Shown in pieces: positions 8,391 to 16,627 of a stretch of DNA of 64,000 nt. Origin of the DNA: CAWUKT01 sp964352215. Lineage in GTDB: Bacteria; Bacteroidota; Bacteroidia; J057; JADKCL01. The notes below the pieces were generated by a model. The model was not told where the DNA came from. It saw nothing but the letters and a program-made list of their open reading frames with translations, and ran no database searches. The number at the start of each line of letters is the position of its first letter. Positions within the stretch are counted from its first letter, which is position 1. The stretch is from positions 34,199 to 98,198 of the forward strand of contig CAYGRE010000007.1 in the NCBI GenBank assembly GCA_964352215.1. The letters are read 5' to 3'. The translations under genes were made by a program, and so were the position numbers.

Positions 8391-8458
8391 ACATTAATAT
8401 CCACTGAGCATTAGCATCCACTGAACATTAATATCCACTGAGCATTAGCATCCACTGA
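8374..8458. repeat. Five 17-bp units spanning and following the hisC stop
   Basis: The first unit (8374-8390) is the end of hisC, including its stop: ACATTAGCATCCATTGA. Four more units follow and alternate between two forms, ACATTAATATCCACTGA and GCATTAGCATCCACTGA. Every unit ends in TGA. Phase is exact with no insertions or deletions. The array fills the gap to hisB at 8469. Confidence 0.93.
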
Positions 8459-8468
8459 ACCCCGCGAC

Positions 8469-9614
8469 ATGAAAAAAATACTCTTCCTTGACCGTGACGG
8501 CACCTTGATCCTCGAACCCGAGGACGAGCAAATTGACAGCTATGAAAAACTTCGTTTCCTCCCGGGAGTATTTTACTGGCTCGGACGCATCGTGCGCGAA
8601 TTGGACTATGACCTCGTGATGATTACCAACCAGGATGGCCTGGGGACGAAATCATTTCCCGAGCATACATTTTGGCCCGCCCACAACCTGATGATGCAAA
8701 CCTTCACCGACGAAGGCATCCATTTCAGCGAGGTTTTGATCGACCGGACCTTTCCCTACGAGGAAGCCGAGACGAGGAAGCCTGGCACCGGGTTGATGAA
8801 GCACTATATGATGGGGCATTACGACCTTGAGAATTCCTTTGTAGTGGGTGATCGGGCGAGTGATATCAAACTGGCTGACAACCTCGGGGCGAAGGGGATA
8901 TTTATTGCAGGAGATGCAGAAAGTGAAGGAAGCACAGGAGATTCAGGGGAAACTTCAGAGAATCCAGAAGGTGCAGAAAATGCCGCCATCACCGTGAAAA
9001 CCTGGGAAGAAATTTATCAATTTCTCAGTGGTCTGCCCCGTCGCGTAACCGAAGAGCGGGTGACCAAGGAAACCAGAATTCAGGTGACGGTTGATCTCGA
9101 GGGAGCGGGGAATGCGAATATTGCTACAGGACTGGGATTCTTCGACCACATGTTGGAGCAGATCGCGCGGCACGGAGGAATCGACCTTGACATCTCTGTA
9201 GAGGGGGATTTGCAAATAGATGAGCACCATACGATTGAGGATACCGCGCTTGTTCTGGGAGCGGCCTTTAAAAAAGCATTGGGAAGTCGAAAGGGCATTC
9301 AACGGTATGGATTTTTCCTGCCGATGGACGATGCGCGGGCCCAGGTGGGGATCGATTTCGGAGGGCGTCCCTGGCTGGTGTGGGAGGCTGAGTTTAAGCG
9401 GGAAATGGTCGGGGATATGCCTACGGAGATGTTTCGCCACTTCTTCAAATCCTTCAGCGACACTGCGGCTTGTAACCTCGCCATCAAAGTCGAGGGAGAA
9501 AATGAGCACCACAAGATCGAGGCGATCTTCAAAGCCTTTGCCCGTGCCATCCGCATGGCCATCGCCAAAACCGGGGACGGCATCCTCCCCAGCACCAAAG
9601 GAACCTTGTCATGA
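8469..9614 (+). CDS. hisB: Bifunctional histidinol-phosphatase / imidazoleglycerol-phosphate dehydratase
   Basis: A 381-residue fusion that carries out steps six and eight of histidine synthesis. The N-terminal HAD phosphatase starts F-L-D-R-D-G-T-L and has V-G-D-R-A-S-D-I. The C-terminal dehydratase has L-G-F-F-D-H-M-L-E-Q, D-E-H-H-T-I-E-D-T-A and a second histidine pair in E-N-E-H-H-K-I-E, the manganese ligands. The junction (residues about 153-175) is a low-complexity stretch rich in E, S, G and T, longer than a typical linker. The start follows the 17-bp array; the end overlaps hisH by four bases. Confidence 0.96.
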   Translation: MKKILFLDRDGTLILEPEDEQIDSYEKLRFLPGVFYWLGRIVRELDYDLVMITNQDGLGTKSFPEHTFWPAHNLMMQTFTDEGIHFSEVLIDRTFPYEEAETRKPGTGLMKHYMMGHYDLENSFVVGDRASDIKLADNLGAKGIFIAGDAESEGSTGDSGETSENPEGAENAAITVKTWEEIYQFLSGLPRRVTEERVTKETRIQVTVDLEGAGNANIATGLGFFDHMLEQIARHGGIDLDISVEGDLQIDEHHTIEDTALVLGAAFKKALGSRKGIQRYGFFLPMDDARAQVGIDFGGRPWLVWEAEFKREMVGDMPTEMFRHFFKSFSDTAACNLAIKVEGENEHHKIEAIFKAFARAIRMAIAKTGDGILPSTKGTLS

Positions 9615-10312
9615 TTGCAATCATTGATTATAAAGCCGGCAATATCCGGTCCCTGCGCAATGGCCTGGAACGGGTTGGAGCCGATGCTGTGCTCACCCAT
9701 GATGCGGACCTCATCCGCTCCGCGGACCGGGTCATTTTTCCCGGGGTTGGCGAAGCCAGCAGCGCCATGGACCGCCTCCGGCGACTCGGTCTGGATCAAT
9801 TGATCCCAGACCTCAAGCAACCAGTGCTGGGCATTTGCCTCGGCCTGCAACTCATGTGCAAGCACAGCGAGGAGAACGACACCGAAGGATTGGGCATCTT
9901 CGATGTCCAGGTGAAGCGGTTTCCTGCGGCTATGCCCGCTGCGGTACTCTCCACCGATGCCAGGCAGTCCAGTCCGGAAGCTTCCGAAAAAGTACTCTCC
10001 ACCGATGCCAGGCAGTCCAGTCCGGAAGCCCCCACCATCTTAAAAGTCCCCCAAGTGGGCTGGAACAGCCTTCACAACCTGAAAGGCCCCCTCTTTCAAG
10101 ACATCCCCGAAGGCACCGACAGCTACTTCGTCCACAGCTACTACGCCGCTTTGAGCGTTCACACCGCAGCCACCACCGATTATGGCATCCCATTTTCCGC
10201 GGCCCTGCAACGCGACAATTTTTTCGCAGTCCAATACCACCCCGAGATCAGCAGCACCGGAGGCGAAACCCTTTTGCGAAACTTTCTCACCCTCGACCTT
10301 AAAAACCCATGA
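9611..10312 (+). CDS. hisH: Imidazole glycerol phosphate synthase, glutaminase subunit
   Basis: Class I glutamine amidotransferase that supplies ammonia to HisF. The nucleophile is the Cys of L-G-I-C-L-G-L-Q near residue 76; the His-Glu pair is in Q-Y-H-P-E-I near 210-212. The 233 residues exceed the usual 200 because about 33 extra residues, containing two copies of V-L-S-T-D-A-R-Q-S-S-P-E-A, sit between F-D-V-Q-V-K-R-F and V-P-Q-V-G-W-N. All catalytic motifs flank the insertion intact. It overlaps hisB and hisA by ATGA junctions. Confidence 0.95.
   Translation: MIAIIDYKAGNIRSLRNGLERVGADAVLTHDADLIRSADRVIFPGVGEASSAMDRLRRLGLDQLIPDLKQPVLGICLGLQLMCKHSEENDTEGLGIFDVQVKRFPAAMPAAVLSTDARQSSPEASEKVLSTDARQSSPEAPTILKVPQVGWNSLHNLKGPLFQDIPEGTDSYFVHSYYAALSVHTAATTDYGIPFSAALQRDNFFAVQYHPEISSTGGETLLRNFLTLDLKNP
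9944..10029 (+). repeat. In-frame 48-bp period duplication inside hisH
   Basis: Two identical 38-bp copies (9944-9981 and 9992-10029) are separated by 10 bp, giving a 48-bp or 16-codon period. The lack of any difference between the copies points to a recent duplication. It falls in a surface position between two conserved HisH motifs. Confidence 0.92.
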
Positions 10313-11061
10313 GAATCATACCAGCCATCGACCTCTCAGAAGGCAAAGCCGTTCGGCTTCGCCAGGGCGACTTCGCCAGGAAAACCGTCTATTACGAGGA
10401 TCCGGTGGCCCTCGCAGGTGAATTTGAAGCCGAAGGCCTGACGGATTTACACGTCGTAGACCTTGATGGTGCCCGGTTGGGAACACCCCAAAACCTGGAA
10501 ATCCTGCGGAGGATATGCAACGAAACCAGCTTGCGGGTCGACTTTGGCGGCGGTATCCGGGAGATCGCGCAGGTAGAAGCAGTGCTGAATACAGGAGCGA
10601 AGCAAGTGACGGTTGGGAGCGTTGCCGCGCAAAAACCAGACAAGTTCAGGAACTGGATCAAGGAATTGGGAGCGGAACGCTTCATTCTCGGTGCTGATGC
10701 GCGGGCAGGGAAGGTTGCCGTAGCCGGCTGGCTGGAAGCAACCGAGATCAGCCTGGTGGATTTCATCCGTGAATACCTCGCGCTTGGGGTGACCGATGTC
10801 CTCTGTACCGCGATCGAAAGGGACGGCATGTTGAGCGGACCTGATTTCAAACTTTACCAGCAATTGAGCACCCAGTTCCCGGAAATGAAATTGATTGCCA
10901 GTGGAGGGGTTTCCAGTTTGGAGGACTTGCAAAAGCTTAAGAACATGAAACTATCCGGTGCGATCGTCGGGAAAGCATTTTATGAAGGACGGGTTACCTT
11001 AAAGGAACTGGCTGATCTGGCAGACTTAGAAAGCACCCCCAACCCCAACCAATCTACCTAA
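10309..11061 (+). CDS. hisA: ProFAR isomerase
   Basis: A 250-residue beta/alpha-barrel isomerase, fourth step of the pathway. It opens with R-I-I-P-A-I-D-L-S-E-G-K-A-V-R-L and has the phosphate loops V-D-F-G-G-G-I and A-S-G-G-V-S, plus T-A-I-E-R-D-G-M-L-S-G-P-D carrying the second catalytic Asp. Start 10309 overlaps the hisH stop. HisF follows after two bases. Confidence 0.95.
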   Translation: MRIIPAIDLSEGKAVRLRQGDFARKTVYYEDPVALAGEFEAEGLTDLHVVDLDGARLGTPQNLEILRRICNETSLRVDFGGGIREIAQVEAVLNTGAKQVTVGSVAAQKPDKFRNWIKELGAERFILGADARAGKVAVAGWLEATEISLVDFIREYLALGVTDVLCTAIERDGMLSGPDFKLYQQLSTQFPEMKLIASGGVSSLEDLQKLKNMKLSGAIVGKAFYEGRVTLKELADLADLESTPNPNQST

Positions 11062-11063
11062 GC

Positions 11064-11816
11064 ATGCTCAAGAAAAGAATCATCCCCTGCTTGGACATCC
11101 GAGACGGACGCACCGTAAAGGGCATCAATTTCGTTGACATCAGAGACGCCGGGGACCCGGTGGAGCTCGCAAAAGCTTATGCCGAAGCCGGAGCCGATGA
11201 AGTCGTGTTCCTCGATATTACCGCCACCGTCGAAGGCCGAAAAGCTATGCTGGAGTTGGTGGAGCAAGTGGGGCGGGTCATGAATATCCCCTTCACAGTC
11301 GGAGGTGGTATCTCCTCTGTCGAAGACGTATCCAAAATGCTGATGGCCGGCGCCGACAAAGTCAGCGTGAATTCGGCAGCAGTCAAGCGCCCGGAGTTGA
11401 TCACCGAATTGGCGGACCGGTTTGGCAGTCAATGCATTGTCGTGGCCATTGATACAGGATTGGTCAATACAGATTGGAACGTATTTGTACACGGTGGCCG
11501 GAAGGACACCGGGCGCAATGCATTCGAATGGGCCCTTGAAGTAGAGGAAAGAGGGGCCGGGGAAATCTTATTGACTTCCATGGAGCACGATGGAACCAAA
11601 GGAGGATTCGCGCTCGAATTGACCCGGAAAATATCTGAAAATGCTGGAATCCCGGTGATCGCCAGCGGGGGAGCCGGGTTAGAAGTACATTTCAAAGATG
11701 TATTTACCGAAGGGAAAGCGGATGCCGCCCTGGCTGCGAGTATCTTCCACTTTGGTGAAATCCCTATTCCCAACCTGAAAGCGTATTTGAGAACAGAAAA
11801 CATACCGATCCGATGA
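11064..11816 (+). CDS. hisF: Imidazole glycerol phosphate synthase, cyclase subunit
   Basis: A 250-residue barrel that joins PRFAR with ammonia from HisH, producing ImGP and AICAR (the latter goes to purine synthesis). It begins K-R-I-I-P-C-L-D-I-R-D-G-R-T-V-K-G with the first catalytic Asp, has the phosphate loop T-V-G-G-G-I and the second Asp in V-V-A-I-D-T-G, and ends with A-A-S-I-F-H-F-G-E-I. It overlaps hisIE by four bases. Confidence 0.96.
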   Translation: MLKKRIIPCLDIRDGRTVKGINFVDIRDAGDPVELAKAYAEAGADEVVFLDITATVEGRKAMLELVEQVGRVMNIPFTVGGGISSVEDVSKMLMAGADKVSVNSAAVKRPELITELADRFGSQCIVVAIDTGLVNTDWNVFVHGGRKDTGRNAFEWALEVEERGAGEILLTSMEHDGTKGGFALELTRKISENAGIPVIASGGAGLEVHFKDVFTEGKADAALAASIFHFGEIPIPNLKAYLRTENIPIR

Positions 11817-12403
11817 AGATAGATTTTGATAAAGGCGACGGGCTGGTCCCTGCAATTGTTCAGGACGACCGCACCCAAACGGTCCTCATGCTTGGATACA
11901 TGAACCAGGAGGCCCTGGAAAAAACCCAAAAGGAAAGCATCGTTACCTTCTTCAGCCGTTCCAAAGGCCGGCTTTGGACCAAGGGAGAAACCTCGGGCAA
12001 TTTCCTCAAATTGAAATCTATCCAGGTCGATTGTGACAACGATACCCTGCTGTTGCGGGTGATTCCCCAAGGTCCTGTCTGCCATACCGGCGAAGACACC
12101 TGCTTTGGACCCGCTACCACCCAAGGTTTTGTCCACCAACTTCAGGAAGTCATTCACAGCCGTAAGGGTGCCGATCCAGAGTCATCTTATACAGCCAGCC
12201 TCTTTGCCAAAGGACGGAACAAGATTGCCCAGAAAGTAGGGGAGGAGGCTGTGGAATTGGTGATCGAAGCAATGGACCAGAATGATCAGCTCTTTAAGGA
12301 AGAGGCATCAGACCTGATATATCACCTGTTAGTATTGTTGACCGACCGGGGCATGGGCCTCAAGGACATTGAAGCGGTGCTGGCAGATCGTCATAAAGGA
12401 TAG
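11813..12403 (+). CDS. hisI: Bifunctional PR-AMP cyclohydrolase / PR-ATP pyrophosphohydrolase
   Basis: The 196-residue HisIE fusion catalyses steps two and three. The HisI part has W-T-K-G-E-T-S-G-N and the zinc motif G-P-V-C-H-T-G-E-D-T-C-F; the HisE part has G-R-N-K-I-A-Q-K-V-G-E-E-A-V-E-L and E-E-A-S-D-L-I-Y-H-L. It closes the eight-gene operon, so all enzymes of the pathway except PRPP synthase are encoded in one run with overlapping or nearly abutting genes. Confidence 0.95.
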   Translation: MKIDFDKGDGLVPAIVQDDRTQTVLMLGYMNQEALEKTQKESIVTFFSRSKGRLWTKGETSGNFLKLKSIQVDCDNDTLLLRVIPQGPVCHTGEDTCFGPATTQGFVHQLQEVIHSRKGADPESSYTASLFAKGRNKIAQKVGEEAVELVIEAMDQNDQLFKEEASDLIYHLLVLLTDRGMGLKDIEAVLADRHKG

Positions 12404-12420
12404 TGAAGAATCATCCTTCA

Positions 12421-12456
12421 TGATGCAGGCTCACCGGATGATACAGGCTCACGCCC
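12421..12456. repeat. Two 18-bp units after the his operon
   Basis: TGATGCAGGCTCACCGGA and TGATACAGGCTCACGCCC lie head to tail in the gap between hisIE and the convergent gene at 12481. They match at 13-14 of 18 positions. No clear rho-independent terminator is visible here. Confidence 0.55.
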
Positions 12457-12480
12457 GCAATTCATCTTCAATTCACACCA

Positions 12481-13377
12481 TTAAAATCCCCCTAGACTCC
12501 AGCCCAACCCGAAAGTAATCGCTTCCATCCGGGAGGATACACCCAGCGCCTGGGGATCAATAGCCGGGAACAATACCCGCGTATAATCCGCCGCATTGAG
12601 ATTGCTTTTATAATTGGTGGAGGTGGGCGAATAGCTGATGGTCAGGAAGGGCCGGTTATCTTCTCCGAAAGGATGGATACGCAGTTGCAAATAGGCATTG
12701 AGATAATGTTGGTAATACCCCCCATTTTGCACATCAGAAGAGACGATGGTTCCGTCCAGATCGGTAAATACTTCCGAGGGGAAGTCAGTGCTCGCCGAAA
12801 CTCCATAGTTATTCCCATTGGGCGAAACAAAGGAAGGCAGATTGTTGTCCACGGTGGAACTTCCACCCAGAAATACATTCCAGCGAATACCCCCTGAGAC
12901 CGCAAAATAGCGGGAGTGAACCATTATATAACCCCCAGGAGTGAGGTATTGGAGTTGAGTTTGAATCGTGGCTCTCTCATCAATTGCTTCACCTGATCCA
13001 TCCACATAGCTGTGCGACCGGGTTTCAGAAAGCCGCGAAAGGTTGTAACCCAAGCCAAAACCGGCTCTGAACCGACGATTGGCTTGAACTTCAATTTCAG
13101 CTCTCACCCCGGTACCTGTTTGAAAAGGGGTTTTGTATGACGCTGAGGAGGTAGGGGCGGCAACGGTCAAAGCATCGGCCGCGGAGCGCATCGAATCAAC
13201 CGCAGGTCCAGATCGCCTGCTGAGACTGCCTTCAGCGGAAAACTTTAAAAAGAAGGAAGCAGCGTCATCTGTCCCGGGCATAGGTTCAATGTCACGTCTG
13301 GGACTGGGATTGGTTTGTCCATACCCCAGAGAAACCAAGAACGCAAGACAAATAGGAATGAAGAGGTATCGGTTCAT
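12481..13377 (-). CDS. Secreted outer-membrane beta-barrel-like protein
   Basis: A 298-residue protein with a clear signal peptide (M-N-R-Y-L-F-I-P-I-C-L-A-F-L-V-S-L-G-Y-G-Q, cut near residue 21). The body alternates short polar turns with aromatic strands (G-F-G-L-G-Y-N-L, Y-F-A-V-S-G-G-I-R-W-N-V-F-L-G-G) and closes with F-G-L-G-W-S-L-G-G-F, a C-terminal aromatic strand typical of porin-like barrels. I do not recognise a specific family. It stands alone, convergent with the his operon. Confidence 0.6.
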   Translation of the reverse strand: MNRYLFIPICLAFLVSLGYGQTNPSPRRDIEPMPGTDDAASFFLKFSAEGSLSRRSGPAVDSMRSAADALTVAAPTSSASYKTPFQTGTGVRAEIEVQANRRFRAGFGLGYNLSRLSETRSHSYVDGSGEAIDERATIQTQLQYLTPGGYIMVHSRYFAVSGGIRWNVFLGGSSTVDNNLPSFVSPNGNNYGVSASTDFPSEVFTDLDGTIVSSDVQNGGYYQHYLNAYLQLRIHPFGEDNRPFLTISYSPTSTNYKSNLNAADYTRVLFPAIDPQALGVSSRMEAITFGLGWSLGGF

Positions 13378-13508
13378 GGAGATAAATTACGGAAACTTCC
13401 GGATGGGGAAAAAAATGGTAGTGATGTTGTCAAAGATCGGGAGCATTTATCAGAATAATTTCCTATTTTGACTCTCTTTAGGATCATTCAGAATTGCTAA
13501 CACTTGTC

Positions 13509-15539
13509 ATGGAAAGAGCGCTACAAAAGTCTCCGGTTCAAAGAAGCGAATCCGAAAATGCGATTGCTTCCCCCTCCAACAGCCGTCCAGCCCCGGAATT
13601 TGCCTTGCAGGCATCCGCACCCGTACAAATGAAAGAAGCCAGTACCGATGACGATCCCCTCAAGGTGGAACGTGGTCAGGTTACTTTTGATGCGGAAGGA
13701 CAGGACAATGCCAACAGCATCTACTTTTCACGTGTGATTCACTACCCCGGAGGAAACTCAGGGGTGACGATCGGGCGTGGCTTTGATGTAGGCCAACGGA
13801 GCAAGAAGGCCAATATCAGCTATATGGAATCAGCTGGCCTTTCAAGTTCTCAAATTTCCCTGTTGGCGGAAGCGTCCGGAATCAAGGGCAAAGCAGCTGG
13901 AGAATGGGTCAAGAAGAACAAAGACAAAGTAGGAACCATCACCCACGAACAGCAGAAAGCGCTGTTTGCCATTGTCTACGAAGCACATAAAAAGGATGTT
14001 GTCCGTATTTCCAGCAAGGACGATGTGGTTGCCAAATACGGGGCCACCGATTTTGATAAGCAGCATCCTGCCATTACCGATATATTGGTCGACCTCCGTT
14101 ACCGGGGTGACTACCACTCCCGCAGTAGGGTCTTCCTGCAAAAGGCAGCCGCCGACAACGACCTCAAGAAATTCGCCCAGTTGATGAGTGACCAAAAGTG
14201 GCTCACCGATTTTGGAGTTCCCAAGAGTCGTTTCCTGGCCCGCAAGAAATTCATCAATGATGCCGCGGAAGGGAAATCCCCAACCCTGGAAAAGCCCGCT
14301 GAACCAGCCGCCGGCGGCGATGCCAAAAAGGAAGAAACCTCATCTCCGATTGGTTCCGGAAAGATTACCGCATCTTCATTGAATGTCCGTTCCGGACCGG
14401 GGGCTGGCAATCCCAAGGCCGCCTCGCCGCTTAGGGCCGGTACCGAGATCAAAATCTTTGAGCAGAAGGACGGATGGGCACGGATAGCACCCGGTCAATG
14501 GGTATCTCTCAAGTATGTAGAGATGGATAAAGCTGCGGCCAAGCCCAAAGGTGAAGTGACCGCAAGTGCCCTGAATGTACGTTCCGGGCCGGGAGGTAGC
14601 TTCAGAAAGGTCGGTAAACCTCTCCTGAAAGGAGAAAAGGTCGAAGTACTGGAAGAAAAGAATGGCTGGGTAATGATTGGTCAGGGACGTTGGGTATCAG
14701 GAAAATACCTGTCCATATCAGGATCTGCTCCCGAAGCTGCTGGTCCTGAAGGAGGAGAAGGTGATGTCAAATCAGATAAGGAAGAGAATGAAGGAGGCGG
14801 CACAACTGACACACCCGCAAAAGCAGATGCCACACCAGACAAAGCCGAAGATCAGGGGATGGTTACCGCGAGTAGCCTGAATGTACGTTCCGGTCCCGGA
14901 GGAGACAATGAAAAGGTCGGAAAGCCACTCACCCGTGGTGCCAAAGTGACCATTTTCAAGGAAGAGAATGGTTGGTACATGATCGGCAAAGGTATGTGGG
15001 TCAGTGCTAAATATGTACGTACTGGTTCATTGATTCCCGAGAACAAAGGCGGCAAGCCAGACTGGCTGAAGATTGCGGAAGGTGAGATTGGCGTTCAGGA
15101 AATCAAAGGGGCCAAACATAGCGACCGGGTATTGGAATACCACCAGACCACTGGAAAGTTCGGTACCGATGAAGTACCCTGGTGTGCTTCATTTGTGAAC
15201 TGGGTGCACAAACAAGCTGGAATCTCAAGTACTGGCAGCGCCTTGGCGATGTCTTATAAGAACTGGGGTAAGAAGGTCGATAAGCCTGCTTATGGAGCAG
15301 TAGCGGTATTTTCCCATGGAGGCGGAAAAGGTCACGTAGGATTTGTAGTTGGCAAGCAGGGAAGCAATATCCTCGTACTGGGTGGCAACCAAAGCAACCA
15401 GGTCAAGATCAGTTCTTACTCTACGGGTAAGATCGTTGCATACGCCTTCCCGAGCGATTACGACATCCCAGCAGATGCTTACTCACTCTTAGGAATGGAA
15501 GATAAGCTTGAAACCGAAGGATACTCACAGACCCGATAG
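13509..15539 (+). CDS. Modular cell-wall hydrolase: muramidase-like, three SH3b, CHAP
   Basis: A 676-residue protein without a signal peptide. Residues about 10-45 hold Q-K-S-P-V-Q-R and F-A-L-Q-A-S-A-P-V-Q-M-K. Residues 50-260 resemble the pesticin/T4-type lysozyme fold (G-V-T-I-G-R-G-F-D-V-G, I-T-H-E-Q-Q-K-A-L-F). Three SH3b repeats start near 285, 349 and 451, each A-S-x-L-N-V-R-S-G-P-G...W-V-S. The C-terminus (517-665) is a CHAP/NlpC-type amidase with Cys in P-W-C-A-S-F-V-N-W and His in G-K-G-H-V-G-F-V-V-G. Start 13509 is the first ATG. Known families suggest peptidoglycan cleavage at both glycan and peptide bonds; its use as an exported effector is inferred from the N-terminal motif. Confidence 0.8.
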   Translation: MERALQKSPVQRSESENAIASPSNSRPAPEFALQASAPVQMKEASTDDDPLKVERGQVTFDAEGQDNANSIYFSRVIHYPGGNSGVTIGRGFDVGQRSKKANISYMESAGLSSSQISLLAEASGIKGKAAGEWVKKNKDKVGTITHEQQKALFAIVYEAHKKDVVRISSKDDVVAKYGATDFDKQHPAITDILVDLRYRGDYHSRSRVFLQKAAADNDLKKFAQLMSDQKWLTDFGVPKSRFLARKKFINDAAEGKSPTLEKPAEPAAGGDAKKEETSSPIGSGKITASSLNVRSGPGAGNPKAASPLRAGTEIKIFEQKDGWARIAPGQWVSLKYVEMDKAAAKPKGEVTASALNVRSGPGGSFRKVGKPLLKGEKVEVLEEKNGWVMIGQGRWVSGKYLSISGSAPEAAGPEGGEGDVKSDKEENEGGGTTDTPAKADATPDKAEDQGMVTASSLNVRSGPGGDNEKVGKPLTRGAKVTIFKEENGWYMIGKGMWVSAKYVRTGSLIPENKGGKPDWLKIAEGEIGVQEIKGAKHSDRVLEYHQTTGKFGTDEVPWCASFVNWVHKQAGISSTGSALAMSYKNWGKKVDKPAYGAVAVFSHGGGKGHVGFVVGKQGSNILVLGGNQSNQVKISSYSTGKIVAYAFPSDYDIPADAYSLLGMEDKLETEGYSQTR

Positions 15540-15635
15540 CGGGTCAAAATCTGATTGAGCATTCCAGACCCGATAGCCGGTCAAAGTCTGATTGAGCATT
15601 CCAGACCCGATAGCCGGTCAAAATCTGATTGAGCC
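15528..15635. repeat. 37-bp tandem array at the hydrolase 3' end
   Basis: Nearly three units start at 15528, 15565 and 15602. The first contains the stop TAG of the hydrolase gene (CAGACCCGATAG); the next two repeat it with one to three differences. The period of 37 is not a multiple of three. A terminator follows at about 15665. Confidence 0.92.
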
Positions 15636-15659
15636 TCACACCTAAAGAGGCCTCACCTA

Positions 15660-15699
15660 AAAAAACTGTCTGATGGCTCTGCCGCCAGACAGTTTTTTA
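15660..15699 (+). terminator. Rho-independent terminator after the hydrolase
   Basis: ACTGTCTG (15665-15672) and CAGACAGT (15686-15693) form a perfect 8-bp stem extended inward by further pairs. A run of T follows and a run of A precedes it, so it could work on both strands. Confidence 0.9.
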
Positions 15700-15803
15700 T
15701 TCTGATGAAATATCCTTGGTCCTGTTTCGCCTTTTAGCTCCCATCTTAACTACATGACAAGGGTGATTGCGAGAGATGCTATTTCTCATTTCTCCAAAGC
15801 AGT

Positions 15804-15811
15804 TATCTTTG
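15804..15811 (+). promoter_or_regulatory. -7 element before the metal-receptor gene
   Basis: TATCTTTG is a perfect TAnnTTTG match only ten bases before the ATG at 15822, implying a near-leaderless transcript. No good -33 element is visible at the usual distance. Confidence 0.5.
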
Positions 15812-15821
15812 TCAAATAAAT

Positions 15822-16616
15822 ATGCAGCCCTCGAATACAGTTATATCCAAAGATCATTTAGGACGCAAGGTAGAGCTACCGACCCAACCCCAGCGAATCA
15901 TTTCATTGTGTCCTTCCCAGACTGCGACTTTGTACGACCTTGGCCTTGGAGATCGGGTGGTCGGCCTCACCCATTTCTGTATCCATCCGGCGGAGCAGGT
16001 CGGAAAGGCTGTGAAAGTAGGAGGAACCAAGCAGTTGAAGATGGAGCGTATCGATGCCCTCCAGCCTGATCTCATCATTGCAGAGAAAGAAGAAAATACC
16101 AAAGAGATGGTGGAGGCATTGGAGGCAGATTACCCGGTCTACGTCACCGATGTACATGATATCGAGAGCTGCCTGAAGATGATTCGGGACCTGGGGGAGA
16201 TCACCGGAACCCAGGCCCGGGGCCTGGAACTGGCAGCCGAAGTGGAAGCGGCACTCAACCAAGTGCAGGCACTGGCACCCACCCAGCGCTGCCTCTACTT
16301 TATCTGGCGCAAGCCCTGGATGGTGGCCGGACGCGGTACCTTTATCCAGGCAGTCCTGAACCTCTGCGGATTGGAAAATGTGATTGAAACCGATCGCTAC
16401 CCTGAATTACTCCCCGAAGAGATCGTTCACCTGAATCCGGAAGTAGTCCTTCTCTCTTCCGAGCCCTACCCATTTGCAGAAAGGCATATCGCAGAATTAA
16501 GAGCCCTGCTGCCGGAGACCAAATTCCTGCTCGTAGATGGCGAAATGTTCAGTTGGTATGGAAGCCGGATGCGACTGGCACCTCAATATCTGAATACCCT
16601 GGTGGAAAAATTCTAA
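15822..16616 (+). CDS. Helical-backbone metal-receptor (BtuF/FhuD-like) protein
   Basis: A 264-residue periplasmic-binding-protein fold of the cobalamin/siderophore type: R-I-I-S-L-C-P-S-Q-T-A-T-L-Y-D-L-G-L-G-D-R-V-V-G, I-D-A-L-Q-P-D-L-I-I-A-E, and a late segment L-N-P-E-V-V-L-L-S-S-E-P-Y-P-F. There is no signal peptide or lipobox, and no ABC permease or ATPase adjoins it, so it may be a cytoplasmic or orphan member rather than a transporter component. The ligand (B12, haem or metal chelate) cannot be told. Confidence 0.78.
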   Translation: MQPSNTVISKDHLGRKVELPTQPQRIISLCPSQTATLYDLGLGDRVVGLTHFCIHPAEQVGKAVKVGGTKQLKMERIDALQPDLIIAEKEENTKEMVEALEADYPVYVTDVHDIESCLKMIRDLGEITGTQARGLELAAEVEAALNQVQALAPTQRCLYFIWRKPWMVAGRGTFIQAVLNLCGLENVIETDRYPELLPEEIVHLNPEVVLLSSEPYPFAERHIAELRALLPETKFLLVDGEMFSWYGSRMRLAPQYLNTLVEKF

Positions 16617-16627
16617 CCTGCCCTGAC

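Noticed and set aside
13133..13471. 112-residue plus-strand ORF
   Set aside because: It is antisense to the start of the barrel protein gene, which has a signal peptide in the other direction.
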